Assembly (NCBI GenBank): GCA_030601715.1
Contig: JAUWBL010000015.1
Location: 1-11,060 of the forward strand
Direction of reading: 5' to 3'
Length of the DNA stretch: 11,060 bases
Source: Candidatus Geothermarchaeota archaeon
GTDB lineage: Archaea; Thermoproteota; Nitrososphaeria; Geothermarchaeales; JAUWBL01
Made by a program: the position numbers and the translations under genes. The notes beneath the pieces were generated by a model, which was given only the letters and a program-made list of their open reading frames with translations, did not search any database and was not told the origin of the DNA. This document shows positions 1-6,550 of this stretch, piece after piece. Every line of letters starts with the position of its first letter. Positions within the stretch are counted from its first letter, which is position 1.

Positions 1-110
1 ATCATCGAAAGATAGGGGTTATCTGCAGCCATGGTCGTAGACGATCTCGCATAGGGACAGTACTTGTAAAGGATCGTCTCGCATCTCATAGGGTGTCCTG
101 TCGATGAGGG

Positions 111-506
111 GTGTGGGTGTTGTTCAGCGAGGTAGAGAAGGAGTTCCTGCTCAAGCATAGGATCTGCCGGTTGGCCACGGTCTCAGCCGGGGGACAGCCC
201 CACAACGTGCCCGTCGGGTACGCCTTCGATGGTGAGCGGTTCTATGTCACAACGGACTACGGGACGAGGAAGCTGAAGAATCTGCGGCAGAACCGGAGGG
301 TGGCTCTGTTGGTGGACATACCCAAGAAGCCCAGACGGGCTGTGATGGTGCAGGGGTCGGTGGACCTGCTGGAGTCGGGAGCAGAATTCGAAGAGGCTGC
401 TGGGTTTGTGGCGGAGCAGCGGGGTTGGAGGAGGTGGAGGGAGGGAGAGCAGGTGGTCCTCAAGATCACCCCAGCAAAGAAATCGAGTTGGGGACTGGAG
501 GGCTAG
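111..506 (+). CDS. PPOX-type split-barrel flavin/F420-binding protein
   Basis: Small protein of the pyridoxamine 5'-phosphate oxidase-like split beta-barrel superfamily, whose members bind FMN or F420 and usually act as cytoplasmic oxidoreductases or flavin carriers. The pattern seen is a short N-terminal helix (residues 6-16), the barrel strand RLATVSAGGQPHNVPV (20-35), a second strand pair around FYVTTDYGTRK (44-54) and NLRQNRRVALLVD (57-69), the typical K-x-x-N-L-x-x-N cofactor-binding stretch. The length of 131 residues is normal for a single-domain member. The GTG at 111 is the furthest start; GTG 117 or TTG 120 are equally possible and the GAGGGG at 106-111 fits them better. The uracil-DNA glycosylase follows 55 nt downstream on the same strand, probably co-transcribed. 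Cofactor and substrate cannot be told from sequence; a true PNPOx role is unlikely. Confidence 0.82.
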   Translation: MWVLFSEVEKEFLLKHRICRLATVSAGGQPHNVPVGYAFDGERFYVTTDYGTRKLKNLRQNRRVALLVDIPKKPRRAVMVQGSVDLLESGAEFEEAAGFVAEQRGWRRWREGEQVVLKITPAKKSSWGLEG

Positions 507-546
507 ACCTCCCCTCGTTCCGTTCTACAAGATTCACAGGGTGTCT

Positions 547-554
547 AGGGGTGA
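547..554 (+). promoter_or_regulatory. Shine-Dalgarno site of the uracil-DNA glycosylase gene
   Basis: AGGGGTGA matches the anti-SD complement GGAGGTGA at seven of eight positions and lies 7 nt before the GTG at 562. It decides the start, because the open frame itself continues upstream into the preceding gene and a second GTG exists at 541. Confidence 0.7.
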
Positions 555-561
555 AAACTTC

Positions 562-1170
562 GTGAGCGGCGCCGTCCTTGAGAGGATAGCTGATGATGTG
601 AGGGCGTGCACTCTCTGCCCCTTGGCTGAGGGGAGAACCAACGCCGTCCCCGGCGAGGGATCCTACACGTCGAGCCTCGTTTTTGTCGGGGAGGGGCCGG
701 GGGCAGAGGAGGACGCCCGAGGCCGGCCCTTCGTGGGACGGGCGGGCAGGCTCTTGGACGAGGCTCTGGAGTCCGCCGGGTTGGGGAGAGAGAGTGTCTA
801 CATTACAAATGTGGTGAAGTGTCGGCCTCCCGGCAACCGGCCTCCGCGAGTGGGGGAGCGCAGGGCGTGCGTCGAAGCCCATCTTCGTCGTCAGCTCGAG
901 GTCTTGAAGCCTCGGGTGGTCTGCCTTCTCGGGAGCACGGCGGTGCAGGCCCTGCTGGGGAGGAGGCCCCTCAAGGATGTGGTGGGTAGGACCGTAGAGG
1001 AGGGTGGCCGAGTCTTCTTCTCCATGTATCATCCAGCGGCTGCCCTCTACAACCCCGCGCTCAAGGAGACGATCCACGCTCACATGGGGCGCCTCGTTGA
1101 GATCCTACGGGACCCTCCAGCGTCTGTGTCTGTGAGAACTTCGGAGGCGGGACTCGACCGCTTTGTCTGA
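562..1170 (+). CDS. udg: Family 4 (type 4) uracil-DNA glycosylase, [4Fe-4S]
   Basis: Removes uracil from DNA (deaminated cytosine or misincorporated dUMP), starting base-excision repair; this family is typical of thermophilic archaea and bacteria. With the GTG at 562 the protein has 202 residues, the usual size. The four cluster cysteines are C16 and C19 (CTLC), C87 (KCRPPGNR) and C103 (RRAC). Motif A is GEGPGAEEDARGRPFVG (43-59), the substrate-pocket motif is TNVVKCRPP (82-90), and the DNA-intercalation motif is YHPAA (156-160). The start is set by an AGGGGTGA at 7 nt spacing; the next in-frame GTG upstream (541) would add seven residues without an SD. The gene follows the split-barrel gene by 55 nt. 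Family assignment is secure; nothing appears missing or broken. Confidence 0.95.
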   Translation: MSGAVLERIADDVRACTLCPLAEGRTNAVPGEGSYTSSLVFVGEGPGAEEDARGRPFVGRAGRLLDEALESAGLGRESVYITNVVKCRPPGNRPPRVGERRACVEAHLRRQLEVLKPRVVCLLGSTAVQALLGRRPLKDVVGRTVEEGGRVFFSMYHPAAALYNPALKETIHAHMGRLVEILRDPPASVSVRTSEAGLDRFV

Positions 1171-1434
1171 GTGTTCTCGTCTTCTCTCTGTCGCCACGGA
1201 TCTGTGAGTATGTGGATCAAAGCCTGACTGTAGGAGGGGAGGAGTAGCTCTCTCTAAGCTGCTTCCGTTGACAGGAGGCCGGAGTAAAAGTATCTGCTTA
1301 GGCCCTGAATTTGGCTTTGCGGTTAAGGCTCGGTGGGGGACGTCTCAGGATGCGACCCTGATTCGACCACCTTCGGTCTGGCGACGTAAGAAATCGCAAC
1401 GCGTTTCTGAGAGCGCTGAGCTTCTGTTTCTGCC
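1171..1434. other. Intergenic stretch with local inverted repeats, no recognised gene
   Basis: About 260 bases between the glycosylase stop and a possible small membrane-protein gene. No convincing reading frame is seen; the one open frame here (TTG at 1268, ending 1495) has unnatural composition. Two self-complementary parts are visible. The first is a nested pair, GGTGG (1332-1336) with CCACC (1367-1371) enclosing TCAGG (1345-1349) with CCTGA (1357-1361). The second is AGAAA-CGC (1389-1397, one bulged T) with GCGTTTCT (1401-1408). I cannot match these to tRNA or another known RNA. The pyrimidine-rich tract just after the glycosylase stop (1173-1190) could be a weak terminator. Confidence 0.4.
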
Positions 1435-1578
1435 ATGTCTCTCAAAGACGGGCTGTGGGCGTTTCTGGCTGGAGTGCCCACCTACAGGGAGCTGATGCTG
1501 ACCGTAGCCCTCCTCCTCGCTGCCTTTGGTGGCTTCCTCCCGCTCGGAGACGACGCAGACATACCCCTACGTCATTGA
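1435..1578 (+). CDS. Possible small single-span membrane protein (47 residues)
   Basis: An ATG-started frame of 47 codons that I do not recognise. It encodes a short amphipathic N-terminus (MSLKDGLWAFLAGVPTYRE, 1-19), one strongly hydrophobic segment (LMLTVALLLAAFGGFLPL, 20-37) long enough to cross a membrane, and an acidic tail (GDDADIPLRH). An in-frame TGA at 1417 prevents a longer protein. The hydrophobic run uses GC-rich codons (CTC, GCC) like the neighbouring genes. A seven-T run 33 nt after the stop is what an archaeal terminator for a plus-strand transcript would look like, which supports transcription of this strand. There is no clear Shine-Dalgarno, and so short a frame can arise by chance, so confidence is limited. 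Confidence 0.38.
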   Translation: MSLKDGLWAFLAGVPTYRELMLTVALLLAAFGGFLPLGDDADIPLRH

Positions 1579-1610
1579 AGGCGCGCCCTAGTGGCTAGCC
1601 TCTCCCCTTC

Positions 1611-1617
1611 TTTTTTT
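1611..1617 (+). terminator. Oligo-T terminator of the 111-1578 transcription unit
   Basis: Seven consecutive T preceded by a pyrimidine-rich tract (CTCCCCTTC, 1602-1610) on the plus strand. Archaeal RNA polymerase terminates at such runs without needing a hairpin. It sits between the plus-strand genes and the 3' end of the convergent minus-strand regulator, where a terminator is expected. Confidence 0.55.
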
Positions 1618-1621
1618 GGTT

Positions 1622-2719
1622 CTATGACTGTCTAGGAGGTTCGGCGACCACCTTCTGTAATGCCCGTCGGGAATCGAATCCCCAGACGCCGTCCTCCCCG
1701 ATCATCTCGTAGGGGATGGTGTAACCCTTGGAGTGGGCGAGGCTGACAAGCTCAAAGGAGTACTTCTCTCGCAGGCCAGCCATCCTCTCGGAGACAAACT
1801 CGAACATTTTGGTGACCTGGGAGGTTGGAACCCGGGTATAGGCCACGTACTGTCGATCCTCTTCGCCATATCCGTCCATCCACGTGAAGGGCACGCGGTG
1901 GAAGAGGTTCTCCGCTGCGACCAGCTCGTCGGTGCTGAGACCCTGGAGGAGGTGAAGGACACCCGTCACCTCTCCGGACCTGTAGGCCGGGGTTGGGTAC
2001 ACGATGTATTTCTTTATCAGACCTTGGCCGACGACGTGCTCGGTGTAATGGTAGTAGATGGTTCTGTATGTCAGGTTCAGCTTCCGAGCCAACTCGCTTA
2101 ACCTCTGGGTGGCGTCGAGCTCCAACTCCTTGATGATTAGAAGATCCATGCTGTCCGGCGAGAAGGCCCGTTTGGGCTCAGCTGGGGGTTCCTCGACATG
2201 GACCTTTCTCTTGTCTAGGCTTCCCCAGTCGACCTCCCACCTCCCACGTTTGAAGTTGTAGTCATTCTCATCCAAGGATCGGAGTCGGAACCAGTCCATC
2301 CCGTATGACCTGAAGCTTCGGAGGAAGCCGGACTCCACGAGCTGCTCCAAGAACTCCCGGTATCGGTTTTGCAGCCGCGGCGGAACGGCCACTAGCGCGT
2401 AGTAGTCTCCGCGGGGAAGGGTCTTTCCGTACCATTCGAGGTAGGCCGTTGCAGCCATTCTCCGTAGAGCCCCTTCTGGGTCTTGGAGGCTAGGATCGAA
2501 GCTGAGAGACAAGAGGTGTCTTTTCAGGCCGAGGCGGGGGTGGCTCACGCTGGCGAGGAATCTGATGCCTCGGCGGACCAGGAGGTTTCTTATGGAATAG
2601 CGGACGGTGGTGGGGGGGATGCCGGTGTACCGGGCGATGAGGGAAGCATTCCTGGGTCCAACCTCCTTGGCATACTTCACGATGTTCTTGAGGTTGCTCT
2701 CAGTGTGGAGGGCATTCAT
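1622..2719 (-). CDS. Transcriptional regulator with two winged-helix domains
   Basis: Probable DNA-binding transcription factor of 365 residues built as a tandem duplication. A first winged helix spans about 8-58 (SLIARYTGIPPTTVRYSIRN is the helix-turn-helix), followed by an alpha/beta region (about 64-145) resembling the ligand-sensing part of Lrp-like proteins. After a charged linker (about 158-186) comes a second winged helix (about 187-240, QRLSELARKLNLTYRTIYYH) and a second alpha/beta region (250-330). Such double-domain architectures occur in archaea; the effector is unknown. The gene follows the transporter operon on the same strand, 95 nt after the last permease, but has its own TATA box and no Shine-Dalgarno, so it is probably leaderless and separately expressed. 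A role in controlling the importer is inference from position. Confidence 0.75.
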   Translation of the reverse strand: MNALHTESNLKNIVKYAKEVGPRNASLIARYTGIPPTTVRYSIRNLLVRRGIRFLASVSHPRLGLKRHLLSLSFDPSLQDPEGALRRMAATAYLEWYGKTLPRGDYYALVAVPPRLQNRYREFLEQLVESGFLRSFRSYGMDWFRLRSLDENDYNFKRGRWEVDWGSLDKRKVHVEEPPAEPKRAFSPDSMDLLIIKELELDATQRLSELARKLNLTYRTIYYHYTEHVVGQGLIKKYIVYPTPAYRSGEVTGVLHLLQGLSTDELVAAENLFHRVPFTWMDGYGEEDRQYVAYTRVPTSQVTKMFEFVSERMAGLREKYSFELVSLAHSKGYTIPYEMIGEDGVWGFDSRRALQKVVAEPPRQS

Positions 2720-2741
2720 GGCAATAACTTCGTCGTCTCAC

Positions 2742-2751
2742 TAAATATATT
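2742..2751 (-). promoter_or_regulatory. TATA box of the regulator gene
   Basis: On the minus strand this reads AATATATTTA, a good archaeal TATA element. Its centre is about 27 nt from the regulator ATG (2719), so transcription should start almost at the start codon. The sequence between box and ATG has no purine-rich ribosome-binding site, which agrees with a leaderless mRNA. Confidence 0.65.
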
Positions 2752-2814
2752 CTTGCCCGGCTGGAAAGCTCGACCGGCTGTGACTTATGTATCTCCGGCT
2801 GGGGCGGAGTGCGT

Positions 2815-3822
2815 TCACTCCCTCCTGTACGGTCTGCCTATGGCTCGCGGAAACCTTCTTCCGCCGAGCACTAGGACGAGGGCCACGATGGTGACGAGGT
2901 AGGGGGTCATCTGGACGAAGTAGAAGGGGACGAGGTCCTTGATGCCGGGGGTAACCACGATGGTAAAGGCCAGGGCCTCGGAGAACCCAAAGAGGAAGGC
3001 GCCTGCCAGAGCCAAGAGTGGATTCAGGCCTGCGAAGACCACCGCCGCGAGGGCTATGTACCCCCTCCCAGCCGCCATCTCCTTCGTGAGGCCGCCGAAC
3101 CAGCCCAGCGGCATGAACGCTCCACCCAGGCCAGCCAACGCTCCACCCAAGGTGCTGGTCAAGATCCTGACTCTAGCCACGCTTACGCCCGCGACATCCA
3201 CCGCCTCGGGCCTCTCTCCGACGGCCCTTATCCTGAGGCCCAGCAGCGTCCTGTGCAGGAGGACATACGCTAGGATCGCCGCGCCGATGGCGAGAAGCGT
3301 GACGGGACTCATGCTGAAGAGTCCTTGGGGTGTGTCCAGCCTTACGCGGGGTACCATGAGCTCCCTAGGGAAGATGTGAATCCCGGGAAAGGCCCAGATG
3401 GCCATTAGGAGGAATGGAACCAGCCCGATGGCGAGCAGGTTTATTCCCATCCCAGCGATGATCTGGTCGGCCTTCCCGTAGACCGACATGACGCCTAGGA
3501 AGAACCCGATGAGGGCCCCCGTCAGGGACCCGAACACAAGCCCAAGGACTCCGCTCTGAAAGATCTCAGCCCAGTAGACGCCGGATAAGGCTGCAATGAG
3601 GAAGATCCCTTCTAGACCGATGTTGATCACACCGGCCTTCTCGTTTATGCACTCCCCCGTTGCGGCGAGAGTCAACGGCGTCATTGCGATCAGGGTTGTC
3701 TCAAGAAGCCTCATCGATCCAACGCCCGTCTGCCACAGAAAATATATGGACGCTGCCAACAACCCCAGCCCTCCGAACAGGTACAAACGCTTCCTGCCGG
3801 AGACGAGGTCGCGAAGCCTCAT
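2815..3822 (-). CDS. BMP-type ABC importer permease, NupQ-like
   Basis: Inner-membrane permease of the BPD_transp_2 family, paired with the neighbouring permease to form the channel of a nucleoside-type ABC importer (compare NupQ of Bacillus). The 335-residue protein is mostly hydrophobic helices (about eight or nine). The family signature GECINEKAGVINIGLEG lies at 56-72. The cytoplasmic coupling loop GLRIRAVGERPEAVDVAGVSV (about 195-215) is shared with the partner permease and is where the ATPase would dock. The ATG overlaps the stop of the upstream permease (ATGA, 3819-3822), so the two are translationally coupled and made in equal amounts. The solute is not determined by sequence; nucleosides are the best family-based guess. 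Confidence 0.92.
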   Translation of the reverse strand: MRLRDLVSGRKRLYLFGGLGLLAASIYFLWQTGVGSMRLLETTLIAMTPLTLAATGECINEKAGVINIGLEGIFLIAALSGVYWAEIFQSGVLGLVFGSLTGALIGFFLGVMSVYGKADQIIAGMGINLLAIGLVPFLLMAIWAFPGIHIFPRELMVPRVRLDTPQGLFSMSPVTLLAIGAAILAYVLLHRTLLGLRIRAVGERPEAVDVAGVSVARVRILTSTLGGALAGLGGAFMPLGWFGGLTKEMAAGRGYIALAAVVFAGLNPLLALAGAFLFGFSEALAFTIVVTPGIKDLVPFYFVQMTPYLVTIVALVLVLGGRRFPRAIGRPYRRE

Positions 3823-4865
3823 TCCTTCACAGCCCTCACACGCTTCACGATTCGAAGTATCTCGGGTAAAGCGAGGGCGATGACGATGATGCCGTTGATG
3901 GCTCCCACCATCTCGGCTGAAACGCCCACCTCATACTCCATGAACCTGCCTCCGTGGGCGAGTCCTCCGAAGAACACGGCGGCGAAGATCGCCCCTATGG
4001 GGTGATTCCTTCCGATTAGGGCGACCCCAATCCCTTGGAACCCCAGATTCAGGAGGTTGCCCAAGGTCGCATATACCGTCCAAGACGGAGGTCTGCCTAG
4101 TATCTGGCTTCCCCCGGCGAGGCCGGCTGCGAGACCCCCGATGAGGAAGGTGAGGAGTATGACGCGTCGGAAACTCACTCCTGCATAGCGAGCTGCATCG
4201 GGGTTGTCTCCGGCCAGCCTCAACTCGTAGCCGAGTCCTGTGTGCCAGAGCAGAAAGTAGATTGCTACACAGAAGGCGATGACTACGAAGATCACGCCCG
4301 TCAAGGATCCTCCCAGGACGGGGTAGCGCGCGGTTATCATCGCCGGTGTGGCCCGCTCGGCCCTGCCCGGATCCGTAATGTGGAAACGGATCAGATACAA
4401 CACGAACCAAAACGCTATCCAGTTGAACATGATGGTGGACACCACCTCGTGCACCCCCCTCCACATCTTGAGCAAGGCGGCTGGGAGAGCCCAGAGGCCT
4501 CCCACAAGCATCGCTGCTGCCGTGGCGGCTACCAGATGAAGGCCGGGAGGCAGGGATACCATGCCGCCTACCGCGATCGCTCCAGCCGCACCCATGTACA
4601 TATGGCCCTCGGCGCATATGTTGAAGAGACCAGCACTCATGCCCACGGCGAACGTTATCGCTGTGACCATCAAGGGGGTCGAGAAGGCCAGCGACTCCAT
4701 CCACGCCTCTGGACTGCCATACGACCCCCGAAACAAGGCAACGTATCCCCTGACGGGGTCGAACCCGAAAGAGAGCATGAGGAGAGCTCCCACAAAGAGA
4801 CCCACCGCTATCGCTACGACGGGCGGTGCCACGGAACGAAGCGTTGACCACAGACGTTCGCTCAT
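3819..4865 (-). CDS. BMP-type ABC importer permease, NupP-like
   Basis: Second permease of the same importer, 348 residues from the ATG at 4865, with multiple membrane helices. Family marks seen are AGLFNICAEGHMYMG (about 78-92), GVHEVVSTIMFNWIA (about 137-151) and the coupling loop YELRLAGDNPDAARYAGVSF (about 213-232), which parallels the loop in the downstream permease. The open frame can be extended four codons to a TTG at 4877, but ATG is preferred; neither start has a clear Shine-Dalgarno. It lies 110 nt after the binding-protein gene, with a T-rich tract between them, and overlaps the next permease by 4 nt. The substrate is inferred to be a nucleoside or related compound. Confidence 0.92.
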   Translation of the reverse strand: MSERLWSTLRSVAPPVVAIAVGLFVGALLMLSFGFDPVRGYVALFRGSYGSPEAWMESLAFSTPLMVTAITFAVGMSAGLFNICAEGHMYMGAAGAIAVGGMVSLPPGLHLVAATAAAMLVGGLWALPAALLKMWRGVHEVVSTIMFNWIAFWFVLYLIRFHITDPGRAERATPAMITARYPVLGGSLTGVIFVVIAFCVAIYFLLWHTGLGYELRLAGDNPDAARYAGVSFRRVILLTFLIGGLAAGLAGGSQILGRPPSWTVYATLGNLLNLGFQGIGVALIGRNHPIGAIFAAVFFGGLAHGGRFMEYEVGVSAEMVGAINGIIVIALALPEILRIVKRVRAVKE

Positions 4866-4950
4866 GACCCGTCCCAACGAGTTTGCGTAACTTTGGTCCT
4901 ACGAGGGAATGCAAGAAAAGAGGGCATACGACTCTGAGATAGCCAGTGGA

Positions 4951-4960
4951 GAAAAAGAAA
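4951..4960 (-). terminator. T-rich tract after the binding-protein gene
   Basis: On the minus strand this reads TTTCTTTTTC, about 15 nt after the binding-protein stop. It resembles an archaeal oligo-T terminator and could cut transcription partially before the permease genes, giving more binding protein than permease. The T stretch is interrupted, so it may be weak or incidental. Confidence 0.4.
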
Positions 4961-4975
4961 GAGGGGGGAAGGGCA

Positions 4976-6403
4976 TCAGCCGTAGATGTCTCTGTAGCTG
5001 TCTATGTCGCATCCAAAGGAGCATTCGGGAACTTCCGCTGTTCCGTCGGCGATCTCCTGGGCCAGCTCGTCGATCGCATCCCAGATCCAGTCTGGCACTG
5101 CGTTCCTCATCGCCTCAACCGCGGCTCTGATCTCAGAGGGAGTGCCGGGAAGAATCGTGGTGCCTGTCAGCTCTTCAGCTCTCGCGCCCATGGCGATGAA
5201 CTCGTCCAAGTCCGCTAGTGTGCTGACCGATATTCCAGATATGGAGACCCCCGAGACCTCCGTCCCGACTCCGAGGACGACTATGCCTCCGTACTCTTCC
5301 ACCACGTCCCTGAACGTGCCCTCGATAACCAGCTGAGTGGCGAGGTAGACTCCCCTGTCCACCCTCTTCATCATGCTGGCTACGACGAACCCAGGGTTTA
5401 TCCAGTCTTGGTTAGCATCCACCCCTATCCAGAAGGGGGGTCCGCTATCCAAGCCCTGCGCTTCAGCCAGTTCGTTGACAGCATCGTTTATTCCCAGGCC
5501 GAGGGGGCCCGCGATGTTGTAGACCGCCACGGCTCCTTGCTCGTACATCGGCACCGCCGCCAAGTATCCCTTGGTTATGTCGCTGAAGGTGCCTGTGTAT
5601 GTGTATAGCACCCTCTCCTTCATGGGTGTTGCTCCTATCCCAGGCGCTGGGGTTCCGTATGTGTCCTCGTACCATTGCATGGCCCAGTTGACGCCCCACT
5701 TGTAGCCTATCTCGAACTTCCAGAGAACCGGAATCTCGATCCCGAAGACGCCTCCTATGTAGGGATAGTCGTACTCAGCGGCCAACAGGGCCCCAAGGGC
5801 GCCTACCATAGCGCTTCCCTTGTGTTCCTCGTACAGGATGCTCATCACGTTGGGCATGCCGGGGGCGAAGCCATCGATGACGGCGAAATCCTTGTCCGGG
5901 AAATCTGTGGCCACTTGGATGATAGCATCCGTCAGCAAGTAGCCTACGCCCACAATCAGAACGACGTCCGGGTCTAGGGCTCCGAGTCTCAGATTGGGGA
6001 CGTAGTCGTCCTCCGTGGAGCTTATGATCTCGATCATCTCGACGCCGAAGTCTGTCTCAGCCTCCTCTCCACCCTTGAAGGCCATGTCGTTGAAGGACAG
6101 ATCTCCCCTGCCGCCGACGTCGGAGACCACAGTGATCTTCGGTGGCTTGAGACATCCCCCATATTCAGGCAATCCGGCTACTGTTGGGCAAGCATCGAAT
6201 TCGTCCGGGACTCCGTCTCCGTCTGTGTCCGGGGGCACCTCCGCCAAGCCATCGTCGTATCCGTCATCGTATCCGTCGTCGTATCCAGCTTCGGGGTCGA
6301 AGCCCGAATCGGGGTCCGGGTCTATGTAGTAGCCTCCGACTCCCACGACTATCAGCAGCACCACGAAGATCGCCAGCGCGCTTCTACCTACCGTCATAGA
6401 CAT
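4976..6403 (-). CDS. BMP/PnrA-family substrate-binding protein with TSP3-like calcium motif
   Basis: Extracytoplasmic solute-binding protein of the importer, 475 residues against roughly 330-370 for usual BMP/PnrA proteins. A hydrophobic N-terminal segment (8-24) should anchor it in the membrane; there is no lipobox cysteine. Then come an acidic linker (28-56) containing YDDG three times (41-52) and a thrombospondin type 3-like motif DTDGDGVPDEFDACP (59-73) closing at GGC (82-84). The BMP domain starts near 89: DVGGRGDLSFND (95-106) matches the family ligand motif, GVDANQ (327-332) supplies the conserved aspartate D329, and MKRVDRGVY (345-353) the conserved lysine K346. The only four cysteines form two close pairs, C72/C84 and C461/C465, plausible disulfides. 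A GAGGAGA ribosome site supports ATG 6403. Family binding is mostly nucleosides; the exact ligand is unknown. Confidence 0.93.
   Translation of the reverse strand: MSMTVGRSALAIFVVLLIVVGVGGYYIDPDPDSGFDPEAGYDDGYDDGYDDGLAEVPPDTDGDGVPDEFDACPTVAGLPEYGGCLKPPKITVVSDVGGRGDLSFNDMAFKGGEEAETDFGVEMIEIISSTEDDYVPNLRLGALDPDVVLIVGVGYLLTDAIIQVATDFPDKDFAVIDGFAPGMPNVMSILYEEHKGSAMVGALGALLAAEYDYPYIGGVFGIEIPVLWKFEIGYKWGVNWAMQWYEDTYGTPAPGIGATPMKERVLYTYTGTFSDITKGYLAAVPMYEQGAVAVYNIAGPLGLGINDAVNELAEAQGLDSGPPFWIGVDANQDWINPGFVVASMMKRVDRGVYLATQLVIEGTFRDVVEEYGGIVVLGVGTEVSGVSISGISVSTLADLDEFIAMGARAEELTGTTILPGTPSEIRAAVEAMRNAVPDWIWDAIDELAQEIADGTAEVPECSFGCDIDSYRDIYG
6248..6283 (-). repeat. Three-copy 12-bp in-frame repeat encoding YDDG
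   Basis: Three tandem 12-bp units of the form TAC-GAY-GAY-GGN encode YDDGYDDGYDDG in the linker of the binding protein. The copies differ only at third codon positions, so the peptide appears conserved while the DNA has drifted. Repeats of this kind can change copy number by slippage without breaking the frame. Confidence 0.85.
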
Positions 6404-6410
6404 TTTTCTA

Positions 6411-6417
6411 TCTCCTC
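6411..6417 (-). promoter_or_regulatory. Shine-Dalgarno site of the binding-protein gene
   Basis: On the minus strand GAGGAGA ends 7 nt before the ATG at 6403. It favours that ATG over the second ATG two codons inside (6397) and shows that this gene has a real 5' leader, unlike the ATPase and regulator genes. Confidence 0.65.
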
Positions 6418-6456
6418 AAAGGTTCTTCTTCCTCTCACCTTTACCAACTTCTGTGC

Positions 6457-6470
6457 GTGCCACTTGGCAC
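6457..6470. promoter_or_regulatory. Palindrome GTGCCA-CT-TGGCAC, candidate operator
   Basis: A perfect 6-2-6 inverted repeat upstream of the binding-protein gene. It starts about 24 nt downstream of a TATA-like element, so it should cover the transcription start, a usual place for an archaeal repressor site. CTGTGC and GCACAG on the two sides also allow an alternative pairing. No binding protein is known; the downstream winged-helix regulator is one candidate by proximity. Confidence 0.4.
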
Positions 6471-6489
6471 AGCTTACAAAGTCCGTTCC

Positions 6490-6497
6490 TAAGCTTA
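6490..6497 (-). promoter_or_regulatory. TATA-like element of the binding-protein gene
   Basis: TAAGCTTA is an 8-bp palindrome in an AT-richer patch; on the minus strand the context is TCTTAAGCTTAGG. Transcription would begin near 6468-6470, giving a leader of about 65 nt that contains the Shine-Dalgarno. The match to the archaeal TATA consensus is only fair. Confidence 0.35.
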
Positions 6498-6526
6498 AGA
6501 GGCTTTCCATTCTCTCCTTCCCTCAA

Positions 6527-6549
6527 TCCGGTGGGCGCAACCCACCGGA
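6527..6549. other. Strong hairpin between ATPase and binding-protein genes
   Basis: TCCGGTGGG (6527-6535) and CCCACCGGA (6541-6549) form a perfect 9-bp GC-rich stem with a 5-nt loop. On the minus strand it follows a T run and lies upstream of the binding-protein TATA-like element. It could protect the 3' end of the ATPase mRNA, reinforce termination, or act as a protein site. Confidence 0.6.
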
Positions 6550-6550
6550 G

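Noticed and set aside
40..78. GACGATC / GATCGTC inverted repeat and repeated TCTCGCAT near the left edge
   Set aside because: Short arms with a 25-nt spacer; no supporting context, so chance is likely.
1..89. Minus-strand frame starting ATG at 89 and open to the window edge (MRCETILYKYCPYARSST...)
   Set aside because: Only 29 codons, no ribosome site, no recognisable motif and a plus-strand frame is equally open here. It could be a divergent gene, but the sequence left of the window is needed.
406..561. N-terminal extension of the uracil-DNA glycosylase frame into the preceding gene
   Set aside because: The extension is arginine-rich out-of-frame translation of the split-barrel gene. The family begins near residue 5 of the 562 start, and that start has a strong ribosome site.
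1321..1380. ATTCGACCACC segment resembling a tRNA T-arm
   Set aside because: The loop and stem do not pair as in a T-arm, and there is no acceptor, D or anticodon arm around it.
1268..1495. TTG-started 75-codon frame in the gene-free stretch
   Set aside because: Weak start, no domain-like pattern, and it overlaps the more natural small membrane-protein frame.
4866..4877. TTG start four codons upstream for the NupP-like permease
   Set aside because: ATG 4865 is preferred; the extra residues have no ribosome-site support, though they cannot be excluded.
3931..4914. Long frames overlapping the permease, ATPase, MetE-like and amidohydrolase genes in other frames
   Set aside because: Products are rich in Arg/Ser/Pro and match no family; they are codon-bias shadows of the real genes.
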